64,000 nucleotides of DNA from Acinetobacter baumannii (GCF_009759685.1 NZ_CP046654.1:124001-188000), one strand, 5' to 3'; shown: positions 33,645 to 44,365, counted from the stretch's first letter. The notes: generated by a model from the sequence alone, not told the origin. Numbers and translations are program-made.

Positions 33645-34481
33645 ATGACTAAACGTACACCTATTTCTTTTGAGTTTTTTCCGCCAAAAACTGATGCCGG
33701 TGCTGAAAAACTTCGTATTGTTCACCAAGAATTACAGCAATTAAATCCAGAGTTTTTCTCGATTACTTATGGTGCTGGTGGTTCTACTCGTGAACGCACA
33801 CTTGCTGCTATTGAAGATTTCAATGGTAAAGGCACTCCTGTTGCCCCTCACCTTTCTTGTATTGGTGATGATAAGACGCGTATTGCTGAACTACTCGATT
33901 TATACAAAGCTCAAGGCATTGACCGTATTGTCGCTTTACGTGGCGACTTACCATCTGGACAGGTTGGTCTTGGTGAACTTCCTTATGCTCAAGATTTAGT
34001 ACGTTTTATTCGTGAGCACTCAGGCGACCACTTTCATATTGAAGTTGCGGCTTATCCAGAAATGCATCCTCAAGCCGAAAGCCTTGACTCAGATATCCAA
34101 CGTTTTATTGAAAAAGTACAAGCTGGCGCCAATGCGGGAATTACTCAATTCTTCTTTAATCCAGACTCATACTTTTATTTTATAGAGCGTTTGGATAAAG
34201 CTGGAATTAACATTCCAGTCGCTCCTGGTATCATGCCTATTACCAATGCAAGTAATTTAATTCGCTTTGCAGATGGTACTGGTGCTGAAATTCCTCGCTG
34301 GATTCGTAAGCAATTACAAGCCTATGGCGATGACAGTGAAAGTATTAAAGCTTTTGGTCATGAAGTTGTTGTTAAGCTATGCGAACGCCTCATTGCAGGT
34401 GGTGCACCAAGCTTACACTTCTACTCAATGAACCAAGTCGAACCAACTCGTCAGCTTGTTGTTGACCTTGGTTTAAATTAA
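33645..34481 (+). CDS. metF: 5,10-methylenetetrahydrofolate reductase
   Basis: Makes 5-methyltetrahydrofolate for methionine synthesis. The product has 278 residues from ATG 33645, which has AAGGAT upstream; the in-frame GTG at 33591 is inside the ahcY terminator. Family features: ISFEFFPPKTDAG at the start, the FSITYGAGGSTRERT block, IVALRGDLP, and the FFFNPDSYFYF strand, which are FAD- and folate-site segments. It follows ahcY, a functional pairing. Confidence 0.94.
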   Translation: MTKRTPISFEFFPPKTDAGAEKLRIVHQELQQLNPEFFSITYGAGGSTRERTLAAIEDFNGKGTPVAPHLSCIGDDKTRIAELLDLYKAQGIDRIVALRGDLPSGQVGLGELPYAQDLVRFIREHSGDHFHIEVAAYPEMHPQAESLDSDIQRFIEKVQAGANAGITQFFFNPDSYFYFIERLDKAGINIPVAPGIMPITNASNLIRFADGTGAEIPRWIRKQLQAYGDDSESIKAFGHEVVVKLCERLIAGGAPSLHFYSMNQVEPTRQLVVDLGLN

Positions 34482-34499
34482 TTTTGTAAGGCGTGCCCA

Positions 34500-35222
34500 A
34501 TGAATCGTTTTTTTATCGAAACTGAACTTACAGTTGGCTCAACAATTCAACTAACTGAATCAGTCTTCCATCATTGGGTACGTGTTTTACGCGCACAATT
34601 ACAAGAACAAGCTACACTATTTAATGGCCAAGGTGGTGAGTATCTCGCGACATTGACCGAAATTAATAAAAAAAATGCGTTTGTCACTATTGAGAATTTT
34701 AATCCTGTAAACCGTAATGCTCCATTTAAAGCCATTCTTGGTCAGGTCATGAGTAAAGGTGACCGAATGGATTATGCCATTCAGAAAGCAACTGAACTTG
34801 GTGTCAGTAAGATTCAGCTCTTGACCAGTGAACGTTGCGAAATGCGTTTGAAATATGACCGCGATCAAAAAAAATTAGATCATTGGCAAGCTGTTGCAAT
34901 TGCAGCATGTGAGCAATGTGGACTCAATTTAGTTCCAGAAGTTCTAGCACCTATTTCTCTTCATGAATGGTTAAACTCATCTGACCTTCCTGCATCTAAA
35001 TTTGTTTTAGCTCCTGAAAAAGAGCAAAAAGATGTATTGGCAGGGATACAACCTGAACTAGCCCTCTTAATTGGTCCTGAGGGTGGTTTAAGTGACAATG
35101 AAATTACGCAAGCCAATCAAGCTGGATTTATGAACTGGTGTATTGGGGACCGTGTATTACGTACTGAAACTGCACCTGTTGTAGCATTATCTATTTTAAA
35201 TTATCGGTTTTTATCCATATAA
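34500..35222 (+). CDS. rsmE: 16S rRNA m3U1498 methyltransferase RsmE
   Basis: Methylates U1498 of 16S rRNA. The 240-residue SPOUT protein has an N-terminal PUA-like domain (HHWVRVLRAQ near 22-31). The C-terminal knot includes KGDRMDYAIQKATELGVSKI, LLIGPEGGLSDNEI and LRTETAPVVALSIL, which form the SAM site. It starts 18 nt after metF and is probably cotranscribed. Confidence 0.94.
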   Translation: MNRFFIETELTVGSTIQLTESVFHHWVRVLRAQLQEQATLFNGQGGEYLATLTEINKKNAFVTIENFNPVNRNAPFKAILGQVMSKGDRMDYAIQKATELGVSKIQLLTSERCEMRLKYDRDQKKLDHWQAVAIAACEQCGLNLVPEVLAPISLHEWLNSSDLPASKFVLAPEKEQKDVLAGIQPELALLIGPEGGLSDNEITQANQAGFMNWCIGDRVLRTETAPVVALSILNYRFLSI

Positions 35223-35356
35223 ACTTATTGAACATTGATTAAATCAACAATTAAAGTTAACTTACTTTTACGGTATGAATATTAATTTAAATTTTTTTCC
35301 ACTGATAAATCAGATTCTTTCTGTATAAATGTAAAAAAATAGGATAGAAAAATCTT

Positions 35357-38206
35357 ATGTCTGGCCTTCAGGAAGAATATTTACAGCATCAAACAAAAAT
35401 TGAGCAGCTTCGCCTCTCAATTCAATATATCCGCTGGTATCTTGTTAGCCTAATTTTACTGTGCCTAATTTCAGCTATTATTTTCTTTTGTTACTTTACT
35501 TCTTACATTACAAACTTTATTTGGTCAATTGGCTTTACTATTTTAACGCTTACCTGTCTATTATTTGTCCCAAAGCTATTAACACATTATCGTGATATTC
35601 ATTTCATTAAGAAAACCGATTTAATGCTACAAGGCATTTGTTTGACGTCTGGAATTTTAATGGGAATTAATATCATTGTTCTGCATTTTTCCCTTCCTGA
35701 CACTTTAATATCTGTTTCTGATGTTCATATCCTGATAGCATTATTTATTACCTCAGCCCACATTATTGGTCTTACATTTTTAACTCAACAACCTCGATAT
35801 TTTTATTTACTCTTTATTCCAAGTACAGTCCCACTCATTATTGGACAGTTTACTCATTCTCAAATCAACCAACTCCCCTTTTACTTTGCTTATAATTTAG
35901 CTTTCGTCGCAACTTTGCTTTGTGCTTATGCAACTCAGCGTAACTATCAAAAAATTTCTCAACTATTATTTAAAAATAAACAACTTGTTCAAGTAGCAGA
36001 ACAGCATACTCAATGGGCTGAAGAGTTATGTGTACAGCTCCAACAAGAAGTAAATAAATCTAAAGATATTGAAGCACAGCTTCAATTTAATAATCATTTG
36101 CTCGAACAAAAGGTTCGGGAAAGGACATATGACCTCACTAAAATGAATGAGAGGCTTGAAAGCCATCATCATAATTTAGCATTTGCACATGAAACAGCAG
36201 GTATCCGACCGTGGGATTGGGATATTGAGAAACAAAAATTAGAAATAACGTTTTTTGATCAACAAAAACAAACTCAAAATACTCCTTTACACCTCAAGTC
36301 AATTTTAGAGCGCATTCATCCCAATGACCGAAAGTTATTTGATGAACGTTTAAAAGAACACTTGGAAGGAAAATCTGATCACTTCAATATTACCTTCCGT
36401 ATTCTACGTCGTAATGGTTCGTGGCGTTGGATTCATGACGTAGGACGTGTCATTAGCCGTGATCCTAAAACCAATAAAGCTTTACGTATGGTCGGAATGA
36501 CCAGAGATATTCATCAGGAAAAAAAAGATCAAGAACATTTGAGACTTTCTGCGATTGTGCTTGAGCAGGCAGCTGAAGGAATTTTTATTCTAGATGAAAA
36601 ACTCAACTATATTGAAGTTAACCCCTATTATGAGAAATTAACTGGCTTTTCAAAATCTGAATTATTAAGTCAGCAGCTATTTAATATCACAATAAATCAG
36701 AAGCTACAGCAACAACAATTTCACGACTCCATTACTCAACAACTTCTAAAAACTGGCGAATATATGGGCCAATTTGATGAAAAGTTTACATCGGGTAAAA
36801 GTGTCTATTTATGGCTTCATATTAATGCAGTTAAAGATGAGTACAACCAGATTATTAATTATATTGGTTTTGCACGTGATTTAACCGACCAAAAGCGACA
36901 AGAGCAGCATTTATCTTATTTAAAAAACTATGATAGTTTGACTCACCTTCCTAACCGCTTTTACTATTATAATCAATTACATCAATATCTTGTTAATCCA
37001 TCTTATAGTTTTAAAAATTTGGCTTTAATACGTATTAATATCGATAGATTTAGAGCATTTAATGAGTTTCTAAATAATGATAGTGGGGATGAGTTACTTA
37101 AACAATTTGCACAGCGACTACGACTGACCAATATCAATGCAATTTTAGTGGCTTACTTAAACGGCGATGATTTTGCAATTATTTATGAAATATCACCTAT
37201 TCATCCCAACATTGAGCAATATTGCCAAAATATATTACAAGCTTTAAATGCGCCTTTTTATATTGATGAACAAGAATATTTCATTACAGCTTCTATTGGG
37301 GTTGCTTGTTTCCCTGAGCATGGCCGACAAATTGATCATCTCAACAATCATGCCGAACAAGCTTTGTCGGAAGCAAAACGTTTAGGTGGCAATACTATCA
37401 GCTATTATTGTAATAAAACTACAAACCCATATAAGACAGCAGACTTAGAACAAGAGTTGCGTAAAGCCATTCAAAATGATGAATTTGTGGTGTATTACCA
37501 ACCAAAAATTAATTTAAATGACAAATCGATTAAAGGTTTTGAAGCACTCATTCGCTGGCAGCATCCTGAAAAAGGGTTAGTTATGCCAAATATGTTCATT
37601 CCTTTTGCTGAACGTAGTAGCCTTATTTCCGATATTGGTAAAGTCGTTTTAGATAAAGTTGGCAAACAGCTACAAGAATGGAAAAAAGCTGGCTATGCCG
37701 ATGTCCGAGTTTCTGTAAATATTGTTGCTCAACAAATTCATCGAGGTCTTTTACTCAGTGATTTAGACGAAGTTTTAGACACATATCATCTTGATGGTTC
37801 AAATTTAGAACTAGAAATCACGGAATCTGCTTTATTAGATAATACTGACAATGTAAAAAAACTATTGCACTCCATTAAAGAACGTAATATTTCAATTGCA
37901 CTAGATGATTTTGGCACTGGATATTCATCTCTAGCTTATTTAACAGAATACCCAATCGATGTTTTAAAAATTGACCGGGCCTTTGTTTCGAAAATCGGTG
38001 ATCAAAAACAAGAAGCAATTGTGAATGCGATGATTGCGATGGGTAAAAGCATGGGATTAAAGCTAGTTGCAGAAGGTGTGGAAACCGAAGAACAAGTTAT
38101 TTATCTACAAAAGCAGCAATGTGATTTTTTACAAGGCTTTTTCTTTAGCCGTCCACTTCATCCAAATCAGATTCTTCAATATCTACAAACAAATACGCAT
38201 ATTTGA
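35357..38206 (+). CDS. PAS-PAS-GGDEF-EAL cyclic-di-GMP protein with degenerate GGDEF
   Basis: A 949-residue membrane protein. About six spans lie in 1-200, a coiled-coil at about 205-265, and two PAS domains at about 280-385 (WRWIHDVGRVI) and 395-515 (GIFILDEKLNYIEVN). A GGDEF domain follows at about 525-690 and an EAL domain at 700-945. The GGDEF active site reads LNGDDF, so cyclase activity is doubtful. The EAL domain is complete: FEALIRWQ, LEITESALL, ALDDFGTGYSSLAYL and KIDRAFV. A phosphodiesterase regulated by PAS signals, with the GGDEF domain possibly as GTP sensor, is most likely. Confidence 0.88.
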   Translation: MSGLQEEYLQHQTKIEQLRLSIQYIRWYLVSLILLCLISAIIFFCYFTSYITNFIWSIGFTILTLTCLLFVPKLLTHYRDIHFIKKTDLMLQGICLTSGILMGINIIVLHFSLPDTLISVSDVHILIALFITSAHIIGLTFLTQQPRYFYLLFIPSTVPLIIGQFTHSQINQLPFYFAYNLAFVATLLCAYATQRNYQKISQLLFKNKQLVQVAEQHTQWAEELCVQLQQEVNKSKDIEAQLQFNNHLLEQKVRERTYDLTKMNERLESHHHNLAFAHETAGIRPWDWDIEKQKLEITFFDQQKQTQNTPLHLKSILERIHPNDRKLFDERLKEHLEGKSDHFNITFRILRRNGSWRWIHDVGRVISRDPKTNKALRMVGMTRDIHQEKKDQEHLRLSAIVLEQAAEGIFILDEKLNYIEVNPYYEKLTGFSKSELLSQQLFNITINQKLQQQQFHDSITQQLLKTGEYMGQFDEKFTSGKSVYLWLHINAVKDEYNQIINYIGFARDLTDQKRQEQHLSYLKNYDSLTHLPNRFYYYNQLHQYLVNPSYSFKNLALIRINIDRFRAFNEFLNNDSGDELLKQFAQRLRLTNINAILVAYLNGDDFAIIYEISPIHPNIEQYCQNILQALNAPFYIDEQEYFITASIGVACFPEHGRQIDHLNNHAEQALSEAKRLGGNTISYYCNKTTNPYKTADLEQELRKAIQNDEFVVYYQPKINLNDKSIKGFEALIRWQHPEKGLVMPNMFIPFAERSSLISDIGKVVLDKVGKQLQEWKKAGYADVRVSVNIVAQQIHRGLLLSDLDEVLDTYHLDGSNLELEITESALLDNTDNVKKLLHSIKERNISIALDDFGTGYSSLAYLTEYPIDVLKIDRAFVSKIGDQKQEAIVNAMIAMGKSMGLKLVAEGVETEEQVIYLQKQQCDFLQGFFFSRPLHPNQILQYLQTNTHI

Positions 38207-38399
38207 TAATTGTTTTAACAGTCTATTTTACATGCGCTGGTTTTTCCAAAAATGAGCGTTTTTGACTGTGAGAAATAGAGAAGTAGTGTTATATTCTTTA
38301 GCATTTAGCTCACCATGAGGCTATTGGCCATTCGTCTACCTATTATGTTACTTGATATAATTTTGTACATAGTAAGCAGATAAATTACCAACCTTTGTG

Positions 38400-38426
38400 A
38401 GCAACTTGACTAGTTTGCTTTTTTGT
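38400..38426 (+). terminator. Hairpin with T run shortly before maeB
   Basis: AGCAACT pairs with AGTTTGCT (one bulge) around TGACT and is followed by TTTTTT, 17-20 nt before the maeB ATG. It may terminate upstream reading or attenuate maeB. Confidence 0.45.
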
Positions 38427-38442
38427 ATCAATAGAGACTCAG

Positions 38443-40713
38443 ATGGACGATCAATCTTTAAAACAGGCCGCTTTAAATTACCACGAATATCCAAATCCAG
38501 GGAAAATCAGCGTCACGCCAAGTAAGCAACTTGTCAACCAACGAGATTTGGCTCTAGCTTATTCACCAGGGGTTGCTGCTCCATGTTTAGAGATTGAACG
38601 TGATCCTTCAGCTGCTGCAAAATATACAGCGCGTGGTAACTTGGTTGCTGTTGTCAGTAACGGTACTGCGGTTCTTGGTTTAGGTAATATTGGTCCATTA
38701 GCTTCTAAACCGGTAATGGAAGGTAAAGGCGTTCTGTTCAAAAAGTTCGCTGGTGTCGATGTATTTGATATTGAAATTGCTGAAAACGATCCAGATAAAA
38801 TCGTTGATATTGTTGCTTCATTAGAACCAACTTTCGGCGGTATTAACCTTGAAGATATCAAAGCGCCTGAATGTTTCTACATTGAAAAGAAACTTCGTGA
38901 ACGCATGAAAATTCCTGTGTTCCATGATGACCAACACGGAACAAGTATTATTGTAGGTTCAGCATTATTAAATGCTCTACAAATCGTTAATAAGAAAATT
39001 GAAGAAATCAAAATCGTTGCTTCAGGTGCAGGTGCTGCTGCCCTTTCTTGTTTAGATTTACTTTGTGCTTTAGGCGTAAATAAAGAAAACATCATTGTTG
39101 CCGATTCTCGTGGTCTTCTTACAACTTCACGTGAAGGCTTGGATGAATCGAAAAAACGTTATGTACAAGACATTAAAGCGACTCAATTACATGAAGTAAT
39201 GGCTGGCGCGGATATGTTCTTAGGTCTTTCAGCTGCTGGTATTCTCACCAAAGATATGGTGAAACAAATGGCTGAAAATCCGATTATTTTTGCATTAGCA
39301 AACCCAGATCCAGAAATTCTGCCTGAACATGCACATGAAGTACGTCCAGATGTAATCATGGCAACTGGTCGTTCGGACTACCCGAACCAAGTAAACAATG
39401 CTTTATGTTTCCCTTATATCTTCCGTGGTGCACTTGATGTAGGTGCTACAACAATTAACGAAGATATGAAAATTGCATGTGTACACGCAATTGCACGTAT
39501 GGCTCACGTAGAAGCTGACGCAGCTACTTATGGTGAAAAATCTGCTTCATTTGGCCGTGACTACTTAATTCCACGCCCACTTGATCAACGTTTGATTTTA
39601 GAAATTGCGCCTGCTGTTGCTAAAGCAGCAATGGATTCAGGTGTTGCAACTCGTCCTATTGAAGATTTCTCTGCATATCGTCAAAAACTTTCTGAGTTTG
39701 TTTATAACTCAGCATTCTTGATGAAACCAATTTTTGCTCAAGCAAAAACAGATCCTAAACGTATTGCATACGCTGAAGGTGAAGATGAGCGCGTATTACG
39801 TGCTGTTCAAATTGCAGTTGATGAAGATTTAGCTAAACCAATCTTAGTTGGTCGTACAGCAGTCATTGAAGCAAACATCAAAAAATTAGGCTTACGTTTA
39901 CAACACGGCGTAAATATCGAGATTGTAGATCAAGAACAAAATCCGTTATACGAAGAGTTTTGGAAAGACTACTATCAAACTATGCAACGCAAAGGCATCA
40001 CTGTTGAATATGCTCAACGTGAAGCTCGCCGTCGTTCAACACTCATTGCTGCACTTCTAGTTAAGTTTGGCAAAGCAGATGGTATGTTATGTGGTACTTA
40101 CAGTAGCTATAACATTCACCTTGACTTCGTACGCAATGTAATTGGTCTTAAAGAAGGCATGAACAACTTCTTCACGCTTAATGCATTAATGCTTGAAGAT
40201 CGCAACTTGTTTATTGCTGATACTTATGTAAACACTAATCCGACTGCTGAACAACTTGCTGAAATGACTATTTTGGCGGCTGAAGAAGTACGTCGCTTTG
40301 GTATTACACCACGCGTAGCGCTACTTTCTCATTCAAGCTTCGGTAGTGACCAGACAGACTCAAGCGCTCAAAAAATGCGTGAAGTTTATCGTATTTTATC
40401 TGAGCAAGCTCCTGAGCTTGAAGTTGAAGGTGAAATGCATGGTGATGCAGCATTAGACGAAAATATTCGTCATTTTGCATTCCCTGGTTCTCGTTTCAAA
40501 GGTTCAGCGAACTTGCTGATTATGCCGAACTTAGATGCAGCAAATATTTCGTTCAACTTGTTAAAAGCAACTTCTGGTAACAACGTAACAATTGGTCCAA
40601 TTTTACTAGGTGCTGCTAAACCAGTTCATATTTTGACTCCGACAGCGACGACTCGCCGTCTTATCAATATGACTGCTTTAACTGTTGCTGAAATTCAACA
40701 GCAAGAAAAGTAA
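38443..40713 (+). CDS. maeB: NADP-dependent malic enzyme with phosphotransacetylase-like domain
   Basis: Decarboxylates malate to pyruvate, making NADPH. The 756-residue protein is the hybrid MaeB type. The N-terminal malic enzyme domain (1-425) has [24 protein letters not shown] and the NAD(P) fold [15 protein letters not shown]. The C-terminal phosphotransacetylase-like domain (430-756) is usually a regulatory module that binds acetyl-CoA. Its terminator overlaps the ribosome site of cca. Confidence 0.95.
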   Translation: MDDQSLKQAALNYHEYPNPGKISVTPSKQLVNQRDLALAYSPGVAAPCLEIERDPSAAAKYTARGNLVAVVSNGTAVLGLGNIGPLASKPVMEGKGVLFKKFAGVDVFDIEIAENDPDKIVDIVASLEPTFGGINLEDIKAPECFYIEKKLRERMKIPVFHDDQHGTSIIVGSALLNALQIVNKKIEEIKIVASGAGAAALSCLDLLCALGVNKENIIVADSRGLLTTSREGLDESKKRYVQDIKATQLHEVMAGADMFLGLSAAGILTKDMVKQMAENPIIFALANPDPEILPEHAHEVRPDVIMATGRSDYPNQVNNALCFPYIFRGALDVGATTINEDMKIACVHAIARMAHVEADAATYGEKSASFGRDYLIPRPLDQRLILEIAPAVAKAAMDSGVATRPIEDFSAYRQKLSEFVYNSAFLMKPIFAQAKTDPKRIAYAEGEDERVLRAVQIAVDEDLAKPILVGRTAVIEANIKKLGLRLQHGVNIEIVDQEQNPLYEEFWKDYYQTMQRKGITVEYAQREARRRSTLIAALLVKFGKADGMLCGTYSSYNIHLDFVRNVIGLKEGMNNFFTLNALMLEDRNLFIADTYVNTNPTAEQLAEMTILAAEEVRRFGITPRVALLSHSSFGSDQTDSSAQKMREVYRILSEQAPELEVEGEMHGDAALDENIRHFAFPGSRFKGSANLLIMPNLDAANISFNLLKATSGNNVTIGPILLGAAKPVHILTPTATTRRLINMTALTVAEIQQQEK

Positions 40714-40756
40714 TTTAGAAACCGCTTTTTACGAAAAGCCTTTCTAATGACTTGAG

Positions 40757-40803
40757 AAAACCTCTATTCTGTAGCATGATTGCTTGAAGAATAGAGGTTT
40801 TTT
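40757..40803 (+). terminator. Terminator after maeB, overlapping the cca ribosome site
   Basis: AACCTCTATTC (from 40759) pairs perfectly with GAATAGAGGTT around a 19-nt loop and is followed by T residues to 40803. The AGAGG in the 3' arm (40793-40797) is spaced 7 nt from the cca ATG and looks like its Shine-Dalgarno. Confidence 0.8.
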
Positions 40804-40804
40804 C

Positions 40805-42043
40805 ATGCAAGTGTATTTAGTAGGCGGTGCTGTTCGAGATTATTTACTTGGGCATCCCTATCAAGAAAAAGACTATGTTGTGGTCGGTGCAACGCCGGAA
40901 CACATGCTCGCCCAAGGTTTTCAACCTGTAGGCAAAGATTTCCCTGTGTTTCTTCATCCCGAAACCAAAGAAGAATACGCACTTGCACGAACCGAACGAA
41001 AGTCTGGACAGGGATATCACGGGTTTCAATTCTTTACTGATACAACCGTTAGTTTAGAAGATGACTTAATTCGTCGAGACTTAACCATTAATGCGATTGC
41101 AATGGATCAAGATGGTAAAATATATGATCCATATGGTGGCCAAAACGACTTAGAAAATAAAATTCTGCGCCACGTTTCAGAAGCTTTTGCTGAAGACCCT
41201 TTACGGGTATTGCGAGTCGCGCGTTTTGCCGCCCGATATTTCCCATATGGTTTTCAAATTGCGCCAGAGACATTGCAACTTATGCAAACCATGGCAGATT
41301 CAGGTGAACTTGATGCACTAACACCAGAGCGCGTCTGGAAAGAAACTTCACGCGCTTTAATGGAAAATCATGCCGATATTTATTTCCAAACTTTGCGTGA
41401 TTGTGGGGCTTTAAAACATCTTTTCCCTGAGATTGATGCTTTATTCGGTGTGCCTCAACGTCCCGAATATCATCCTGAAGTGGATTGCGGCATTCATACT
41501 TTAATGTCATTACAGCAAGCTTGTAAGTCGAACTACTCGCTTGATGTACGTTTCGCTGTTTTAGTGCATGATCTTGGTAAGGCCCTCACTCCAGCCGAGG
41601 AACTTCCTCGTCATATCATGCATGAAGAACGTGGAATTAAGCCAGTTACCCAATTATGTGAACGTTTAAGAGTTCCGACACAGACCAAACAATTGGCATT
41701 ATCAGTGTGCAAAGAACATTTAAAATGTCATCAGATTATGTCCTTGAAACCTGGTACTTTATGGCGTCTATTGCAACGCTTAGATGTTTTACGTCGTCCA
41801 GAAAGAGTGGAAGCTTTTGTACAAGCCTGCGAGTGTGATGCAAAAGGCAGATTAGGACTAGAAGATCGTCCATATCCTCAAGCTCAATACATGCGTGAAG
41901 CCATGCAAATTGTTCGCTCCATTAAAGTTCAAGATTTACCAGAGAACATTAAGGGTGCTGAAATTGGTGAAATGCTTATTCAATATCGAATTGAAGCTTT
42001 AGCTGAATTTAAAAATCAGCATCAAAGTCTTAGTCACTCCTAA
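40805..42043 (+). CDS. cca: CCA-adding tRNA nucleotidyltransferase
   Basis: Adds and repairs the 3' CCA of tRNAs. The product has 412 residues from ATG 40805 (MQVYLVGGAVRD); a start 7 codons earlier would be inside the maeB terminator. Head motif GGAVRD, KDYVVVG, DLIRRDLTINAIA, DPYGG, ARFAARY and the HD-domain VHDLGK are all present. This is the gammaproteobacterial form with an HD domain. The Shine-Dalgarno lies inside the maeB terminator stem. Confidence 0.95.
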   Translation: MQVYLVGGAVRDYLLGHPYQEKDYVVVGATPEHMLAQGFQPVGKDFPVFLHPETKEEYALARTERKSGQGYHGFQFFTDTTVSLEDDLIRRDLTINAIAMDQDGKIYDPYGGQNDLENKILRHVSEAFAEDPLRVLRVARFAARYFPYGFQIAPETLQLMQTMADSGELDALTPERVWKETSRALMENHADIYFQTLRDCGALKHLFPEIDALFGVPQRPEYHPEVDCGIHTLMSLQQACKSNYSLDVRFAVLVHDLGKALTPAEELPRHIMHEERGIKPVTQLCERLRVPTQTKQLALSVCKEHLKCHQIMSLKPGTLWRLLQRLDVLRRPERVEAFVQACECDAKGRLGLEDRPYPQAQYMREAMQIVRSIKVQDLPENIKGAEIGEMLIQYRIEALAEFKNQHQSLSHS

Positions 42044-42053
42044 TAAACAACAA

Positions 42054-42083
42054 TAAAAAAAGCCTCAAAATGAGGCTTTTTTT
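42054..42083. terminator. Bidirectional terminator between cca and the serine protease gene
   Basis: AAAAGCCTC pairs with GAGGCTTTT around a short A-rich loop, with A/T runs on both sides. Confidence 0.88.
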
Positions 42084-42092
42084 ATTTAGGTT

Positions 42093-43274
42093 TTAACGTC
42101 TTGGAAGCGGAATATACTGAGATTGTGTATTCTGTGCTTTTCGCTCACCTACCGTCACAACATAGTTTTGTTGTTTACCTTCTCTTTCAACCAGAACATT
42201 AATTTCGCTATTTGGTTCTTGCAAAGCGACATAATTAATTAAATGAGAAGCTGAAGTGATCGGCTCATTATTCACCTGAACAATTTTATCGCCAACTTTA
42301 ATCCCCGCAGCATCTGCCGGACCATTTTTTAAGACATCAGCAACAACTACACCCACTTGCTGTTTAGGTGCCAATACATCGTCTTGTGTAGGTGGAAGTA
42401 AACTAATACCCAACCAACCACGAACAACACGACCATCTTTTAAAATCGAGTTTAATACTTGCTGACAAACCTTTGCCGGAATCGCGAAGCCAATTCCTAA
42501 AGAGCCACCCGATTGTGAGAAAATCGCCGTATTCACACCAATCAAGTTACCAGCCACATCGATTAATGCGCCACCTGAGTTACCTGGGTTAATTGCAGCA
42601 TCAGTTTGAATAAAGTCTTCATAGGTATTAATACCTAAATCAGAGCGACCGGTTGCTGAAATAATCCCTTGAGTTACAGTTTGCCCTACGCCAAATGGGT
42701 TACCAATCGCTAAAACAACATCACCAACTTCATTACCACTGAGCTTAAAAGGCAATACTGGTAATTTATCTAAATCGATTTTAATAACCGCCAAATCTGT
42801 ATCAGGGTCGGTGCCAACAATTGTAGCTTCTGCTCGGCGTCCATCATGTAATGCCACCACAATCTGGTCAGCTTGAGCAATCACATGATTATTGGTGAGA
42901 ATGTAACCATCGGCGCGAACAATAACCCCTGAACCTAAACTATTTTCATTTTGCTGTTGTTGCTCAGGAACCTGATTTCCAAAAAATTCACGGAATACCG
43001 GATCACTTAATAAAGGATGATTTTGTTTAACTTTCTGGGTCGTAAAAATATTAACTACTGCTGGTGCTGCAACTTTTACCGCAGCACTATAAGACACCAC
43101 CCCGCCCGTTCGAGAAGTATCAACCAGTGGCTCAACTTTCTCAGCTGGCATTTGCACCCCATCAACTGCAACAGTTGGTTTCGGCTGATGGTATTTTTGC
43201 CATGCAATAAAACTGGCAATTACAATAATAAGTAACACCCAAGGTAACCATGTAAAGGTGCGGCGCACGTTCAT
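42093..43274 (-). CDS. DegS/AlgW-like membrane-anchored serine protease
   Basis: A 393-residue S1C (HtrA-family) protease with one N-terminal anchor (about 8-28), a trypsin-like domain (about 60-275) and one PDZ domain (about 285-380). The triad is visible: His in TNNHVIAQ, Asp in DPDTDLAVIK and Ser in NPGNSGGALID. A single PDZ plus an anchor is the DegS/AlgW layout, which cleaves anti-sigma factors in envelope stress. DegP/DegQ would have two PDZ domains. The substrate here is not shown. Confidence 0.9.
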   Translation of the reverse strand: MNVRRTFTWLPWVLLIIVIASFIAWQKYHQPKPTVAVDGVQMPAEKVEPLVDTSRTGGVVSYSAAVKVAAPAVVNIFTTQKVKQNHPLLSDPVFREFFGNQVPEQQQQNENSLGSGVIVRADGYILTNNHVIAQADQIVVALHDGRRAEATIVGTDPDTDLAVIKIDLDKLPVLPFKLSGNEVGDVVLAIGNPFGVGQTVTQGIISATGRSDLGINTYEDFIQTDAAINPGNSGGALIDVAGNLIGVNTAIFSQSGGSLGIGFAIPAKVCQQVLNSILKDGRVVRGWLGISLLPPTQDDVLAPKQQVGVVVADVLKNGPADAAGIKVGDKIVQVNNEPITSASHLINYVALQEPNSEINVLVEREGKQQNYVVTVGERKAQNTQSQYIPLPRR

Positions 43275-43461
43275 ATCCTCTACGCAAAGAAGTTTTTAAT
43301 TAAATTAATATATTGAACAAAAAGAGTTTTCAGTTAAGCATTTTAAATTAAATATGTCGATATACATAAAAAAGTCAAAAAAGATTTGTCTAGCTTTAGT
43401 TACACAACAAAATATGTTTCTATAGCTTTAGCAACTTTTACTACTCAATTCAGGAAATATC

Positions 43462-44220
43462 ATGGCAAATTTGCATGAAATTATTCAGTGGTGCGACCAA
43501 ACCTTAAAAGCAGCAGAATTTAAAGATTACGCACCAAATGGCCTGCAAATTGAAGGTTCAACTGAAGTAAAACGTATTCTTTGTGCAGTTACTGCTTCTG
43601 AAGATGCAATTGATGCAGCCATTGCTCAGAATGCCGATCTCTTACTCGTACACCACGGTTATTTTTGGAAGGGCGAACCGTACCCAATTACTGGTATGCG
43701 AGGTAACCGTATAAAAAAACTTATTCAAAATAATATCTCATTAGTCGCTTACCATCTGCCTTTAGATGCACATCCGAGTTTAGGCAATAATATCGCTATT
43801 GCAGAAAAACTAAACTTACAAAATTTAGAACCACTTGATCTAACCGAGAAACATCCAATTGGTAATATCGGTTATTTAGAGCAAACGCTTTCTGTAGAGG
43901 AATTTAAAGCAAAACTACAAAACAGTTTTGATTTTAAAGTGATCCATTTACCGGCTGAAAAACAAAGTATTCAAAAAGTAGGCTTCTGTACAGGCGGTGC
44001 TCAAGATTTTATTGCTAAAGCTGCTTTACAAAGTTGCGATGCTTATATTTCAGGCGAAGTCAGTGAACGAACTTTTTATGAAGCAAAAGAATTAGGCGTT
44101 CATTATTTTGCCTGTGGTCACCATGCAACCGAACGTTATGGGGTTCAACGTTTAGCACAAGCAATTTCAAAACAGTTTGCTATTGAAAGTGAATATTTTG
44201 AATTGAATAATCCGATTTAA
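43462..44220 (+). CDS. Nif3-like dinuclear metal-centre protein (YbgI family)
   Basis: The 252-residue length is that of YbgI. Metal-ligand motifs of the family: HHGYFWKG near 67, AYHLPLDAHPSLGNN near 95, and HYFACGHHATERYG near 215. Related to GTP cyclohydrolase I type 2 annotations, but true function is unsettled. It has its own upstream gap and CAGGAAAT ribosome site, and is divergent from the protease gene. Confidence 0.9.
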   Translation: MANLHEIIQWCDQTLKAAEFKDYAPNGLQIEGSTEVKRILCAVTASEDAIDAAIAQNADLLLVHHGYFWKGEPYPITGMRGNRIKKLIQNNISLVAYHLPLDAHPSLGNNIAIAEKLNLQNLEPLDLTEKHPIGNIGYLEQTLSVEEFKAKLQNSFDFKVIHLPAEKQSIQKVGFCTGGAQDFIAKAALQSCDAYISGEVSERTFYEAKELGVHYFACGHHATERYGVQRLAQAISKQFAIESEYFELNNPI

Positions 44221-44365
44221 TTAAGTCTTTTTTTCAATCTGTGTTATGCGTATTAATTAGATCTTTATTGTGTATAGTTCTTTAAAAGGCTGCCCTATTG
44301 CATCCAGAATCATTTACAATAGAGCCACTTAATTGTATAACCCAGCAAATGCAAGGAATAGGAAC

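Noticed and set aside
38067-38255. 62-residue frame at the end of the GGDEF-EAL gene
   Set aside because: Out-of-frame shadow of the EAL coding sequence.
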